A DNA stretch of 64,000 nt from Hyaloperonospora brassicae (GCA_947650285.1 CANTFL010001445.1:186001-250000); one strand, 5' to 3'; numbered from the stretch's first letter, positions 1 through 10,838 are shown. The notes: generated by a model from the sequence alone, not told the origin. Program-made: numbers and translations.

Positions 1-2500
1 ATCTCCCAAGAGATAGACCCGGAACTTAGCCAGTGCATATTTCATGGCAAGGAGTTCCTTGTCATGCACTGGGTAATTACGCTCAGCTGCTTGCAGCTGA
101 CGCGACTGATAACAGATGACGCGCTCCGCGCCATCTGCATCGAACTGCATTAGCGCAAAGCCGATTGCGAAATCGCTGGCGTCACAGACCACATGAAATG
201 GTCTGTCCTGATCTGCAATCGCCAAGATCGGTGATTGCATCAAGCTTTGCTTAATGCTTTCAAAGGAACGCTGGCACTCAGCGCTCCATGACCACTTGAC
301 ATCTTTCTTGAGCAGACAAGAAACATGAACAGTCATCTCGGCGTAGTTGCGCGAGTACTTGTGCAAGTACACCGCAAGACCAAGCAAATTCCTTAGTCCC
401 TTGACATCGACTGGCACTGGCCAGTCGGTGATCACCTTGATCGTTTCGGGATCAGGGGGTACGCCTTGTTTACCCACGATGCACCCAAGAAGGGGTATTT
501 CGCAAGCCGCAAGCACACACTTCTTGAGGAGGCACACAACTTATACTTGCGCATAAGTTGAAGAACCTGACGAACGTGAGTTCAGTGGACTTCAACGTCC
601 GTCTTTCCGTCCATAGCCCGGCTATGGACGAACACATCGTCGAAGTAACTCGGTGCGAAGTCTCGCACCGGTCTCAACAGATTTGTGACACATCTGTTGA
701 ATGTTGCAGGGGCATTACTCAGCCCCTGTGGCATCACTAGCCACTCCCACAGCATCCCGCTGGGGGTACTCACTGCCGTGAACGGGACGTCCCGTTCACG
801 CATCAGGATCTGATAGAATCCATCCATCAGATCCATGGACGAAAAGATGGTACTCTTTGACATACCATCTATGATTACGTCCTTCCTCGGTATCGGCGTC
901 TGAGCCGGTACCGTTGCAGCATTCAACTTGTTGAATGAGTGCACTATCCGCCACCCTCCTGTGGACTTTCGCACACAGAAGGTCGGAGAGCTGTGAGGGG
1001 ATGTTGATTCCCTCACATGGCCCGCTGCTAAGCGATCGGCAAAGAACTTGTCGATCGCTAGTACTTGTTCACGAGGCAGTGGCCACTGCTTCATGACACA
1101 GTACTTCGAGCCCGGTTTGAGCTCGATCTCGTGTCGGGTGCCTTTGTCCTTAGGCAACTCGCAAGGTACGGATTTAGGGAACACATCCCTGAATTTGATC
1201 AAATCCTTATACAAAGGATTTGCCTGAAGTGACTCGCAGGATTGAGACGTGTATCGCTCAATCCGAGTCTTCTCATCGAGGACACTTTCGTCCATCGATG
1301 AGCTGCTGAGAACCCGTTCGTTCTCAGCAAATACTGTAGCCGACCGAATATCGGTCACATACTCATCCTCCGTGACGAGTATGCAGATCTGCTTGACTTT
1401 TCCACTACGCAGATCACGCAAGAACCGTTTCGGTTCTAGCGTTGACAACTGAGCTATCTCCGAAGTCAACTTCGGACGCACAATAAGATCAACTGTATAA
1501 GCGCCTACCCTTGATCCGTCATTGACCAAGACGTTCAACGTCTCGGTTTCTTCCTGGGAACTTGCTTCCACAGGTTGCTGAGGGCCTAATCCCTCAGCAA
1601 GCGACTCTTGAGGAATTCCTTCCTCAAGTACGTGGGGACTTATTCCCTCGACGTCTTCCGACTGTGGCTGTGCAACCACAGTCAGGAACCGATCCTCTAC
1701 GGTCGACTCTCCAGTCGACCTAGGATTTTCATGTTGCCCCTTGGGGGCAACAGGTTTCTTTCTTCTAAGATGCTGCCCGCTAGGCATGCATCCATGTCCC
1801 GGCCCACTCGACTTATTCGAGTGGTGGACCTTCGGCGCAGCCTGTACATCTGTACAGCCGCCGGGAGCTTGCTCCACAGTGTAGTGATCAACTACACTGT
1901 GATCTTGTGCAGTCGTGCGAACGACCGTACCGCAAGTGAGGCCATCGCACTCACTCGCAGAACATCCACACGCTTGTGGACGCTCCAAGATGTTCATCAG
2001 ATGGCCATATGATGAACAAGCAGCAGGCATCTTCACGGATCGATGCTGCCAGCTCACCCTTGGCTCGTACTTTCTGAGCCAAGGTAATCCCAGGATGACA
2101 TCAAATTTGTCATCCAGATCTAGTACGATGAAATCATCATCGTACTGTTCGCCCTCTAGCGTGTAGTGGATTCCTACTACACGTTTCTCAACGGTTATCG
2201 ATGCGCCTGTTGCAAGGCGCACCGTCATCCTTGTGAGGGGAATGTCGCGCTCAACGAACTTGAGCCTACGACCCTCTAGTGACTGGCGACGAACAAAGTT
2301 GTTCGACGCCCCACAGTCTACTAGGGCACGAAGCGACAAATCATTTGTCGCTTCCAACTTCAAGGTGATGAGCGAAACGTCATCACCAGGTGCAGAGACA
2401 CACAATGATTGTGTATCTGGAGCAACTTTCGTCAAGAGATTTGCAAATTCCCTTGAGGTTGCTAAATCAGTAGGGCGCTCCGCCCCTACTGACCCCGACC
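1..2500 (-). pseudogene. pol: Pol of element A, broken and partial
   Basis: The frame read after the -1 shift stays open from the gag end to 582, covering protease (LVDCGASNNF) and RT through the YFDD box. A TGA then interrupts it directly after the sequence GKTDVEVH. Beyond the stop, RT thumb and the start of RNase H continue in shifted frame down to position 1. The protease region carries four C where B and C carry five, so the protease-RT frame is uninterrupted here. The TGA is also in B, whereas C and D have an arginine codon at that place, so it is a derived defect. Confidence 0.9.
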
Positions 2501-3640
2501 ATTTTTTGATGGTCCGTCTCGCTGTTGCGGCTTCGCAACAGCGCTGGACCCACGCCCATTGCCCTTTCTGGCGAATGGTCGTCCATTTCGCTCAGTACTG
2601 TTTGGTACTGGGCGTGGAGCACTACACTCGTATGCGTAGTGCCCTAACTTCTGACAGCGATTGCACCTCTGCAATCGCTTGTTGTTTGTAGAGCGAGGTC
2701 TCTCGCTCTCAACATAGCAGAGGTCCATTGGTTCTGGACCTCCGATCTCTTGTCGTCTCGGTGGACGATAAGAGTTTGAGCTAGCATGAGCCTGTCTTAT
2801 GCTAAAGTCTTCCTGTTCCGCGGCTGATATCGCTTCTTCAAGCGTATTCAGCTTAAGGCGGAACAGATGGCTCCTGACGGGCCCCTCTGCGAGCCCTTGC
2901 ATGAACACCGTAATCAACGCGTGTTCATGGACTGGGTTAGCAGTTATACTACTCGCAAGGAGTCGTATATGTTGTGCGTAAGCGTGCACATCACGCTTAC
3001 CCTGCTTGAGTTTCAGGAGCTCTGAACGAGCCCTGAACTCAGCCCGTGGCGGCTCAAACGTCTGTCTGAGCCGGGACTTGAAGTCATCTAGCGACCTAAA
3101 CACGTTTGGGTCGCTACTCTCGAGTCCCAGGGACCAAGTTTTGGCACGCCCTGCCAAGTGGGTCTGAGCAAATGTGAGTTTCATTTGCTCATCTTCGACG
3201 CGACGTGCCCTTAGGGCTCTGTCGAGTTCGACAAACCATAGTAACAGGGAGTCCTCCGGGACTCCACTGTACTTGGAGATGTCAACTTTCATCACTTCGG
3301 GACGACGCGCATGCGCCGTCCCGCCCACAGCAGCATGGAATTGCTGCTGTCTCAACAGCTCCGTCTGTTGAGCACCGAGTTCTCTCAACTGCTCGGCCTG
3401 TTGAGAGCCTTGCTGGTGAAGCAAGGCTACTTTCTCCCTCTCGAGAGCAAGTTCATTCTGTATGAACTTGGCGATATCGGCATGTTGTTGGTCTCTGTCT
3501 AGAGACTCCAACATGGCGCTAACGACTAGTTCGCCTACGGTAGAACTCATTCGTTTTACCGCACCCCATTCGATGTCACTCAAATGGGTAAACCCTTCAC
3601 GCGTGGCGTGAAAGGTGTCTTCTTCATCCAACATGTTCAT
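2486..3640 (-). CDS. gag: Gag polyprotein of element A
   Basis: The 384-codon frame is intact. Gag is the structural protein that forms the intracellular particle. It has a Gln/Glu-rich probable coiled coil at about residues 44-100, a retrotransposon gag domain at about 120-275, and a CX2CX4HX4C zinc knuckle near residues 326-339 for RNA binding. It is nearly identical to the Gag of B, C and D. The ATG lies within a palindrome. The A AAA AAT slippery heptamer before the stop is intact at 2501-2507 (minus strand), followed by the conserved hairpin holding the stop codon. Pol should therefore be made by -1 frameshifting. Confidence 0.93.
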   Translation of the reverse strand: MNMLDEEDTFHATREGFTHLSDIEWGAVKRMSSTVGELVVSAMLESLDRDQQHADIAKFIQNELALEREKVALLHQQGSQQAEQLRELGAQQTELLRQQQFHAAVGGTAHARRPEVMKVDISKYSGVPEDSLLLWFVELDRALRARRVEDEQMKLTFAQTHLAGRAKTWSLGLESSDPNVFRSLDDFKSRLRQTFEPPRAEFRARSELLKLKQGKRDVHAYAQHIRLLASSITANPVHEHALITVFMQGLAEGPVRSHLFRLKLNTLEEAISAAEQEDFSIRQAHASSNSYRPPRRQEIGGPEPMDLCYVESERPRSTNNKRLQRCNRCQKLGHYAYECSAPRPVPNSTERNGRPFARKGNGRGSSAVAKPQQRDGPSKNGRGQ

Positions 3641-3684
3641 GTTGGATGATGTGGTCCTTGGAAGGACTACAAAGTGCTACCAGG

Positions 3685-4074
3685 TGTAATGGGGCACACC
3701 CTTGCGTAACTTAACGCAAGGGTTTTGGGTGCCCCGACGGACGTACACGTGGCGAGCGAGGAAGCGTAGGTAGGGTAAAAGTAGAACTGTTATATTAATA
3801 AATTAAGTCTTTAAACTACTGTCTCTTCGTTTGACTTAATTCAATTATACTAATATAACTGCATGTATGGTGACGTCTCGTCACCACTCATTGCGCGCGT
3901 CTTGCGGCGATTGGTGGGTTGATATCATCACGATATCAACCAATGAACAGACCCTTTGGTCGACCCTTCAATATCACCACTTTGGTGATATTGTTTAAAG
4001 AATATCCATCTTTATATTCTTTATTGTCACTTTCCTTAAAGTGACAATTTCATGTAACGGGCTGCCCCGTTACA
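3685..4074 (-). repeat. 5' LTR of element A (390 bp)
   Basis: The repeat has TG...CA ends and matches the LTRs of B, C and D. Its first and last 12 bases form an inverted repeat (TGTAACGGGGCA in its own sense). It carries the same chain of stem-loops as B's LTR. The stem arms AATATCACC and GGTGATATT are identical to B, while the 5-nt loop between them differs. One terminal base differs from the family (TGTAAT on the plus strand). Confidence 0.95.
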
Positions 4075-4354
4075 TCGAGTAAACAACACTTCACCTTCGT
4101 CCTTACTCTTAATGCCTGCACCTGCATCATACATACTGCTTGTGGGTACTGCCAAAGCGTATAGCTCATTTGCTCCAGTCCACTCGGTCTAGTTACTTTT
4201 CTTGCACTTCTGGTCACAATGCGATCGACAGTCACCACTGCGTTCGAAGACGACGGGATCCGCACGTCTGGATCGATACACTCACGTCGAATGCTGGACA
4301 AGTGTGGCTATCAGTAACAATAACACGTTCCTTCGCCTCCTACAGGGTCGATGA
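4075..4354. other. Spacer between head-to-head elements A and B
   Basis: These 280 bp separate the 5' LTRs of two oppositely oriented elements. This is presumably pre-insertion sequence: its last five bases (GATGA, 4350-4354) recur at 12335-12339 as the target duplication of B, so it was contiguous with the sequence now starting at 12340. No recognisable gene is seen. Confidence 0.7.
4350..4354. repeat. Target site duplication of B (left)
   Basis: GATGA lies directly before the 5' LTR and is repeated at 12335-12339 directly after the 3' LTR. Five-base duplications are usual for Ty3/gypsy integrases. Confidence 0.9.
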
Positions 4355-4744
4355 TGTAACGGGGCAGCCCGTTACATAATATTGTCACTTAAGGAAAGTG
4401 ACAATAAAGAATATAAAGATGGATATTCTTTAAACAATATCACCGAAGCGGTGATATTGAAGGGTCGACCAGAAGAGTCTGTTCATTGGTTGATATCGTG
4501 ATGATATCAACCCACCAATCGCCGCAAGACGCGCGCAATGAGTGGTGACGAGACGTCACCATACATGCAGTTATATTAGTATAATTGAATTAAGTCAAAC
4601 GAAGAGACAGTAGTTTAAAGACTTAATTTATTAATATAACAGTTCTACTTTTACCCTACCTACGCTTCCTCGCTCGCCACGTGTACGTCCGTCGGGGCAC
4701 CCAAATCCCTTGCGTTAAGTTACGCAAGGGTGTGCCCCGTTACA
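4355..4744 (+). repeat. 5' LTR of element B
   Basis: This 390 bp LTR has a 12 bp terminal inverted repeat (TGTAACGGGGCA at the start, TGCCCCGTTACA at the end). It is a string of stem-loops: 4355-4363 with 4368-4376, 4381-4390 with 4396-4405, 4406-4414 with 4423-4431, 4436-4444 with 4450-4458, 4488-4497 with 4503-4512, 4543-4550 with 4554-4561, and 4707-4715 with 4722-4730. All are perfect stems of 8-10 bp. The first lies at the very tip, so the integrase-recognised end is itself a palindrome. Confidence 0.95.
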
Positions 4745-4746
4745 CC

Positions 4747-4754
4747 TGGTAGCA
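4747..4754 (+). other. Possible primer binding site (initiator-Met tRNA-like)
   Basis: TGGTAGCA begins two bases after the LTR and equals the complement of the 3' end of eukaryotic initiator methionine tRNA over eight bases. The match stops there, so assignment is tentative. Confidence 0.4.
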
Positions 4755-4780
4755 CTTTGTAGTCCTTCCAAGGACCACAT

Positions 4781-4804
4781 CATCCAACATGAACATGTTG
4801 GATG
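4781..4804 (+). promoter_or_regulatory. Palindrome enclosing the gag start codon
   Basis: CATCCAACATG and CATGTTGGATG form an 11 bp perfect stem with a 2-nt AA loop. The gag ATG (4789-4791) is the last part of the left arm and the next in-frame ATG (4795-4797) lies in the right arm. A (GTCCTT/AAGGAC) hairpin precedes it at 4762-4775. In RNA this would bury the start codon. D carries a change in the right arm. Confidence 0.6.
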
Positions 4805-5943
4805 AAGAAGACACCTTTCACGCCACGCGTGAAGGGTTTACCCATTTGAGTGACATCGAATGGGGTGCGGTAGAACGAATGAGTTCTACCGTAGGCGAAC
4901 TCGTCGTCAGCACCATGTTGGAGTCTCTAGACAGAGACCAACAACATGCTGCTATCGCCAAGTTCATTCACAATGAACTTGCTCTCGAGAGGGAGAAAGT
5001 AGCCTTGCTTCACCAGCAAGGCTCTCAACAGGCCGAGCAGTTGAGAGAACTCGGTGCTCAACAGACGGAGCTGTTGAGACAGCAGCAATTCCATGCTGCT
5101 GTGGGCGGGACGGCGCATGCGCGTCGTCCCGAAGTGATGAAAGTCGACATCTCCAAGTACAGTGGAGTCCCGGAGGACTCCCTGTTACTATGGTTTGTCG
5201 AACTCGACAGAGCCCTAAGGGCTCGTCGCGTCGAAGATGAGCAAATGAAACTCACATTTGCTCAGACCCACTTGGCAGGGCGTGCCAAAACTTGGTCCCT
5301 GGGACTCGAGAGTAGCGACCCAAACGTGTTTAGGTCGCTAGATGACTTCAAGTCCCGGCTCAGACAAACGTTTGAGCCGCCACGTGCTGAGTTCAGGGCT
5401 CGTTCAGAGCTCCTGAAACTCAAGCAGGGTAAGCGTGATGTGCACGCTTACGCACAACATATACGACTCCTTGCGAGTAGTATAACTGCAAACCCAGTTC
5501 ATGAACACACGTTGATTACGGTGTTCATGCAAGGGCTCGCAGAAGGGCCCGTCAGGAGCCACCTGTTCCGCCTTGAGCTGAATACGCTTGAAGAAGCGAT
5601 ATCAGCCGCGGAACAGGAAGACTTTAGCATGAGACAGGCTCATGCTAGCTCAAACTCTTACCGTCCACCGAGACGACAAGAGATCGGAGGTCCAGAACCA
5701 ATGGACCTCTGTTATGTTGAGAGCGAGAGACCTCGCTCTACAAGCAACAAGCGATTGCAGAGGTGCAATCGCTGTCAGAAGTTAGGGCACTACGCATACG
5801 AGTGTAGTGCTCCGCGCCCAGTACCAAACAGTACTGAGCGAAATGGACGACCATTCGCCAGAAAGGGCAATGGGCGTGGGTCCAGCGCTGTTGCGAAGCC
5901 GCAACAGCGAGACGGGCCATCAAAAAATGGTCGGGGTCAGTAG
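4789..5943 (+). CDS. gag: Gag polyprotein of element B
   Basis: The intact frame has 384 codons. A coiled-coil-like Gln/Glu-rich stretch lies at about residues 44-100, a retrotransposon gag (capsid-like) domain at about 120-275, and a zinc knuckle CNRCQKLGHYAYEC at 326-339. The tail is rich in Arg, Gly, Lys and Pro. Gag forms the particle and binds the RNA genome. The frame ends at TAG 5941-5943, which sits in a hairpin downstream of a slippery heptamer, so a fraction of ribosomes should enter pol in the -1 frame. The start is the first ATG after the 5' LTR and is shared by A and C; D reads Met-Asn-Leu there. Confidence 0.95.
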   Translation: MNMLDEEDTFHATREGFTHLSDIEWGAVERMSSTVGELVVSTMLESLDRDQQHAAIAKFIHNELALEREKVALLHQQGSQQAEQLRELGAQQTELLRQQQFHAAVGGTAHARRPEVMKVDISKYSGVPEDSLLLWFVELDRALRARRVEDEQMKLTFAQTHLAGRAKTWSLGLESSDPNVFRSLDDFKSRLRQTFEPPRAEFRARSELLKLKQGKRDVHAYAQHIRLLASSITANPVHEHTLITVFMQGLAEGPVRSHLFRLELNTLEEAISAAEQEDFSMRQAHASSNSYRPPRRQEIGGPEPMDLCYVESERPRSTSNKRLQRCNRCQKLGHYAYECSAPRPVPNSTERNGRPFARKGNGRGSSAVAKPQQRDGPSKNGRGQ

Positions 5944-5964
5944 GGGCGGAGCGCCCTACTGATC
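5922..5964 (+). promoter_or_regulatory. -1 programmed ribosomal frameshift signal
   Basis: In the gag frame the codons TCA AAA AAT contain the slippery heptamer A AAA AAT at 5922-5928. Six bases later a stem begins: 5935-5948 pairs with 5952-5964 (core arms CAGTAGGG and CCCTACTG, with one bulged G and a GAG loop). The gag stop TAG (5941-5943) lies in the left arm. The pol frame is -1 relative to gag and is open across the heptamer. Heptamer, spacer and stem match the known arrangement for -1 frameshifting. A and D keep the heptamer; C has lost it. Confidence 0.75.
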
Positions 5965-8900
5965 CAGCAACCTCAAGAGAATTTGCAAACCTCTTGACGA
6001 AAGTTGCTCCAGATACACAATCATTGTGTGTCTCTGCACCTGGTGATGACGTTTCGCTCATCACCTTGAAGTTGGAAGCGACAAATGATTTGTCGCTTCG
6101 TGCCCTAGTAGACTGTGGGGCGTCGAACAACTTTGTTCGTCGCCAGTCACTAGAGGGTCGTAGGCTCAAGTTCGTTGAGCGCGACATTCCCCCTCACAAG
6201 GATGACGGTGCGCCTTGCAACAGGCGCATCGATAACCGTTGAGAAACGTGTAGTAGGAATCCACTACACGCTAGAGGGCGAACAGTACGATGATGATTTC
6301 ATCGTACTAGATCTGGATGACAAATTTGATGTCATCCTGGGATTACCTTGGCTCAGAAAGTACGAGCCAAGGGTGAGCTGGCAGCATCGATCCGTGAAGA
6401 TGCCTGCTGCTTGTTCATCATATGGCCATCTGATGAACATCTTGGAGCGTCCACAAGCGTGTGGATGTTCTGCGAGTGAGTGCGATGGCCTCACTTGCGG
6501 TACGGTCGTTCGCACGACTGCACAAGATTACAGTGTAGTTGATCACTACACTGTGGAGCAAGCTCCCGGCGGCTGTACAGATGTACAGGCTGCGCCGAAG
6601 GTCCACCACTCGAATAAGTCGAGTGGACCGGGACATAGATGCATGCCTAGCGGGCAGCATCTTAGAAGAAAGAAACCTGTTGCCCCCAAGGGGCAACATG
6701 AAAATCCTAGGTCGACTGGAGAGTCGACCGTAGAGGATCGGTGCCTGACTGTGGTTGCACAGCCACAGTCGGAAGACGTCGAGGGAATAAGCCCCCACGT
6801 ACTTGAGGAAGGAATTCCTCAAGAGTCGCTTGCTGAGGGATTAGGCCCTCAGCAACCTGTGGAAGCAAGTTCCCAGGAAGAAACCGAGACGTTGAACGTC
6901 TTGGTCAATGACGGATCAAGGGTAGGCGCTTATACAGTTGATCTTATTGTGCGTCCGAAGTTGACTTCGGAGATAGCTCAGTTGTCAACGCTAGAACCGA
7001 AACGGTTCTTGCGTGATCTGCGTAGTGGAAAAGTCAAGCAGATCTGCATACTCGTCACGGAGGATGAGTATGTGACCGATATTCGGTCGGCTACAGTATT
7101 TGCTGAGAACGAACGGGTTCTCAGCAGCTCATCGATGGACGAAAGTGTCCTCGATGAGAAGACTCGGATTGAGCGATACACGTCTCAATCCTGCGAGTCA
7201 CTTCAGGCAAATCCTTTGTATAAGGATTTGATCAAATTCAGGGATGTGTTCCCTAAATCCGTACCTTGCGAGTTGCCTAAGGACAAAGGCACCCGACACG
7301 AGATCGAGCTCAAACCGGGCTCGAAGTACTGTGTCATGAAGCAGTGGCCACTGCCTCGTGAACAAGTACTAGCGATCGACAAGTTCTTTGCCGATCGCTT
7401 AGCAGCGGGCCATGTGAGGGAATCAACATCCCCTCACAGCTCTCCGACCTTCTGTGTGCGAAAGTCCACAGGAGGGTGGCGGATAGTGCACTCATTCAAC
7501 AAGTTGAATGCTGCAACGGTACCGGCTCAGACGCCGATACCGAGGAAGGACGTAATCATAGATGGTATGTCAAAGAGTACCATCTTTTCGTCCATGGATC
7601 TGATGGATGGATTCTATCAGATCCTGATGCGTGAACGGGACGTCCCGTTCACGGCAGTGAGTACCCCCAGCGGGATGCTGTGGGAGTGGCTAGTGATGCC
7701 ACAGGGGCTGAGTAATGCCCCTGCAACATTCAACAGATGTGTCACAAATCTGTTGAGACCGGTGCGAGACTTCGCACCGAGTTACTTCGACGATGTGTTC
7801 GTCCATAGCCGGGCTATGGACGGAAAGACGGACGTTGAAGTCCACTGAACTCACGTTCGTCAGGTTCTTCAACTTATGCGCAAGTATAAGTTGTGTGCCT
7901 CCTCAAGAAGTGTGTGCTTGCGGCTTGCGAAATACCCCTTCTTGGGTGCATCGTGGGTAAACAAGGCGTACCCCCTGATCCCGAAACGATCAAGGTGATC
8001 ACCGACTGGCCAGTGCCAGTCGATGTCAAGGGACTAAGGAATTTGCTTGGTCTTGCGGTGTACTTGCACAAGTACTCGCGCAACTACGCCGAGATGACTG
8101 TTCATGTTTCTTGTCTGCTCAAGAAAGATGTCAAGTGGTCATGGAGCGCTGAGTGCCAGCGTTCCTTTGAAAGCATTAAGCAAAGCTTGATGCAATCGCC
8201 GATCTTGGCGATTGCAGATCAGGACAGACCATTTCATGTGGTCTGTGACGCCAGCGATTTCGCAATCGGCTGTGCGTTAATGCAGTTCGATGCAGATGGC
8301 GCGGAGCGCGTCATCTGTTATCAATCGCGTCAGCTGCAAGCAGCTGAGCGTAATTACCCAGTGCATGACAAGGAACTCCTTGCCATGAAATACGCACTGG
8401 CTAAATTTCGCGTCTATCTCTTGGGAGATAGACCGTTTGTTGTCTACACGGACCATGCGTCATTACGCACGGCCGTAAACAGCCCACACCTCTCGCAAAG
8501 AATGGCGAGGTGGCTGTCTTTCTTCGCGGAGTATAACTTCTCCGTGGAGTATAAACCGGGACGACTCAATGTCGTCGCGGATGCTCTTTCGCGCCGGCCC
8601 GATTTCGAGCCGGACGCGCAATCCAACAGTGAGGACAAGCCCACTGTTGCGACACTGTCAGTCAGTGTCCCGTCGTCAAGTTTACTTGACGACGTACGAA
8701 AGGCATACGCGGAAGATAAGGATCTTCTGCGATTGATGGATCATCTGGTGAATCCATCCAGTAAATCCATGAGGGATTTACCGGCTTTGTACCGATCCTC
8801 ATCGGATCGGTATAGTACACGCAACGGATTGCTGTACTATACAGCTGTTGCCGACGACACGCCTCGTGTCGTCGTACCCGCTCATCATGATTTGCGATTG

Positions 8901-10838
8901 CGCATCATGTATGAGTGTCACGATGCCCCAACAAGTGGCCATCGTGGTAGAGAAAAGACTTACCTCACGGTAAGTCGCGACTTTTACTGGCCCCGCCAGT
9001 ATCAGTTTGTTCGCAAGTACATCCGTGCTTGCGAAGTATGTCAACGGGTGAAGCCTAGTCCTTCATCCCGTGCGCCATTGCAGCCTCTGCCTGTTCCGAG
9101 AGAGTGCTGGCAGTCCGTTTCAATGGACTTCGTCTTCGGGTTTCCCGACGACGCTCACAAGAATAATGGTATTCTTGTGTTTGTGGACCGATTCAGCAAG
9201 ATGGTCCATCTTGCTGCTGTCCCTGAGTCAATCAAGGCTCAAGGTTGTGCTCGTGTCTTTCTAGACACGGTCTTTAGACTCCACGGGTTACCCCGTGAAC
9301 TCGTATCCGACCGTGACCCTCGGTTCACGGCGGAATTTTGGCAAACCGTGTTCCGTACTCTCGGAACACGATTGAAGATGTCCACTTCTGACCATCCAGA
9401 AACAGATGGTCAGACGGAACGTGCGAACCGTGTCCTCGAAGAGATTCTTCGAGGATATGTCCACTCGTTTCCGAGTTGGAGCGAATTCCTACCCATGGTG
9501 GAATTCGCCATCAATAATTCGGTGCATGCTTCAACACAGCACACACCGTTTTACGTGAATGGCCTACGCCATCCACGTGTGCCCACCCTTCTAGAGTGTG
9601 ACTCTTGGATAAGGGGGGGAGGGACTCGCTCGAGCAAAAACCGTTTTGGCTCTTGCTCATCACGTGTCGACGCAAACGTCGTCACGTATGATGCCGATGT
9701 CGATCAAGTCGACATCGATGAAGAAGATCATCTCAATAATAGCGAAGACGCTATTATTGATTCGGATGATGATGACGATGCTGGTATATTCAGCATCGCC
9801 AACGATTATGCCAGCGAGGAAGAAGACAACCTCGCTGAAGAAGAGAGCAATCTCTTAGCAGTGCGCACGAAGCGCACTGCTAGACAAAACAAAGAGTCAG
9901 CAGAGAACTTCCTGCTGACTCGAGAAGCGGTAGTCCGTTTCGTTCAGGACTCCATCGCAAATGCGGTGGACCGTCAGAAACGGAACGCAGACAAGAATGG
10001 AAGAGCAAATGTTCTTTCATTTAAGGTTAATGACCTAGTACTACTGTCAACGGTAAACCTACCTGGACATGCAGTCACTAGTGTCGGCAGTAGTAAACTA
10101 CTGCCGAAGTACATTGGGCCATTTCGAGTGTTGCATCGCAAGGGCAATGCATACACACTCGAATTGCCACGTAGGATGCGCACGCATCCTACGTTTTACG
10201 TGGGGAGGCTTAGGTCGTACTGTCAGTACGGGCCTTCTTCTTCCGATGAAGATAGCCCCCACGTTCAAGAACATCCATCAAGTTCTTGCGTTCGCGCTCC
10301 AGACGATCCGTCTGGTCGCGCAGATATGATACCTCGGTATTCAACCGAGTTATCTCTCCGCGAGCTGTCGCCAGCTCGCCGAAAAGGGAGCGGACATCCC
10401 GCTCGACCTGAAGCTGCGCCGTGGCATAATCGGCGCGATCCCTCGCCCGATCAGCCTCGTGATCCTTGCGGTTCTTCCGCACGGTGTCGGTCAAAGCGTA
10501 GCGTCGGTCGCGCTCGTGCTTCAAGTCATCGCGCAATTCATCGATTGCGCGATCCATCTCGTAAGGGTCGAGATGGTGGGCCTGGGGTTCTGGAGGAGGT
10601 CTTTCCTCCTCCACCACATCCTTTGGTGGATGCTCACGGTGATCAACGCTTTCTAGTGGAGCGTATCTTGAATCACCGTGACGATTCAGGATCAAGGACG
10701 AGCTACCTCGTCCAGTGGCGGGGGTATCCACCCTCTTGGAACAGCTGGGAGCCCCGCTCTCAGCTGTTAATGGATGTTGAAGGTCTCGTCCACCAGTATG
10801 ACGAGACCCATCCGATGAGTCCTGTGGCCCATCGGTAA
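5929..10838 (+). pseudogene. pol: Pol of element B: PR-RT-RH-IN-chromodomain, broken
   Basis: Pol processes and copies the element RNA and integrates the DNA. Visible in order: protease with DCGASNNF (from 6111), RT with YFDD at 7783-7794, RNase H (VVCDASDFAIG, YTDHASLR), integrase with an HHCC finger and the DDE core (SMDFVFGF, SDRDPRF, DGQTERANR), an Asp/Glu-rich linker at about 9660-9850, a GPF module (KYIGPFRVLHRKGNAYTLEL), and a C-terminal chromodomain at 10641-10809. Breaks: a fifth C near 6189-6193 shifts the protease frame; TGA at 7846-7848 stops RT; a short deletion near 7890-7905 shifts frame again. From there to 10838 the frame is open. Confidence 0.93.
9611..9624 (+). other. Candidate central polypurine tract / G-run
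   Basis: A 14-base all-purine run starts AAGGGGGGG, the same nine bases as the 3' polypurine tract at 11933-11941. It lies between the integrase core and the acidic linker. In C and D the run has six G instead of seven, and there the integrase frame and the linker-chromodomain frame are separated. It could prime a second plus strand, be a frameshift or slippage site, or both. Confidence 0.4.

Larger units (their letters stand above)
1..4074 (-). mobile_element. Ty3/gypsy element A, partial
   Basis: This is the 5' half of a gypsy-type LTR retrotransposon read on the minus strand. It holds the 5' LTR (3685-4074), gag and pol up to RNase H; the rest lies beyond the window start. It is the same family as B, C and D: order, LTR and protein sequence match closely. 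It shares with B a TGA in RT (582-584 here) and a following small deletion, so A and B form one defective lineage. Its outer target duplication cannot be checked because the other end is missing. Confidence 0.95.

Noticed and set aside
5738..6187. A 149-codon minus-strand frame opposite the gag end and protease
   Set aside because: It is present in every copy only because gag and pol are conserved; it lacks domain structure and has no separate region outside the overlap, unlike the antisense gene at the 3' end.
6264..6822. Minus-strand frames of 83 and 134 codons opposite protease and RT (with equivalents in A, C and D)
   Set aside because: They mirror pol, have no start or layout of their own, and are explained by strand-symmetric codon use in a palindrome-rich gene.
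6531..7254. CRISPR-like reading of the many short inverted repeats
   Set aside because: The arms differ from stem to stem, there is no direct repeat or spacer array, and the sequence encodes gypsy pol.
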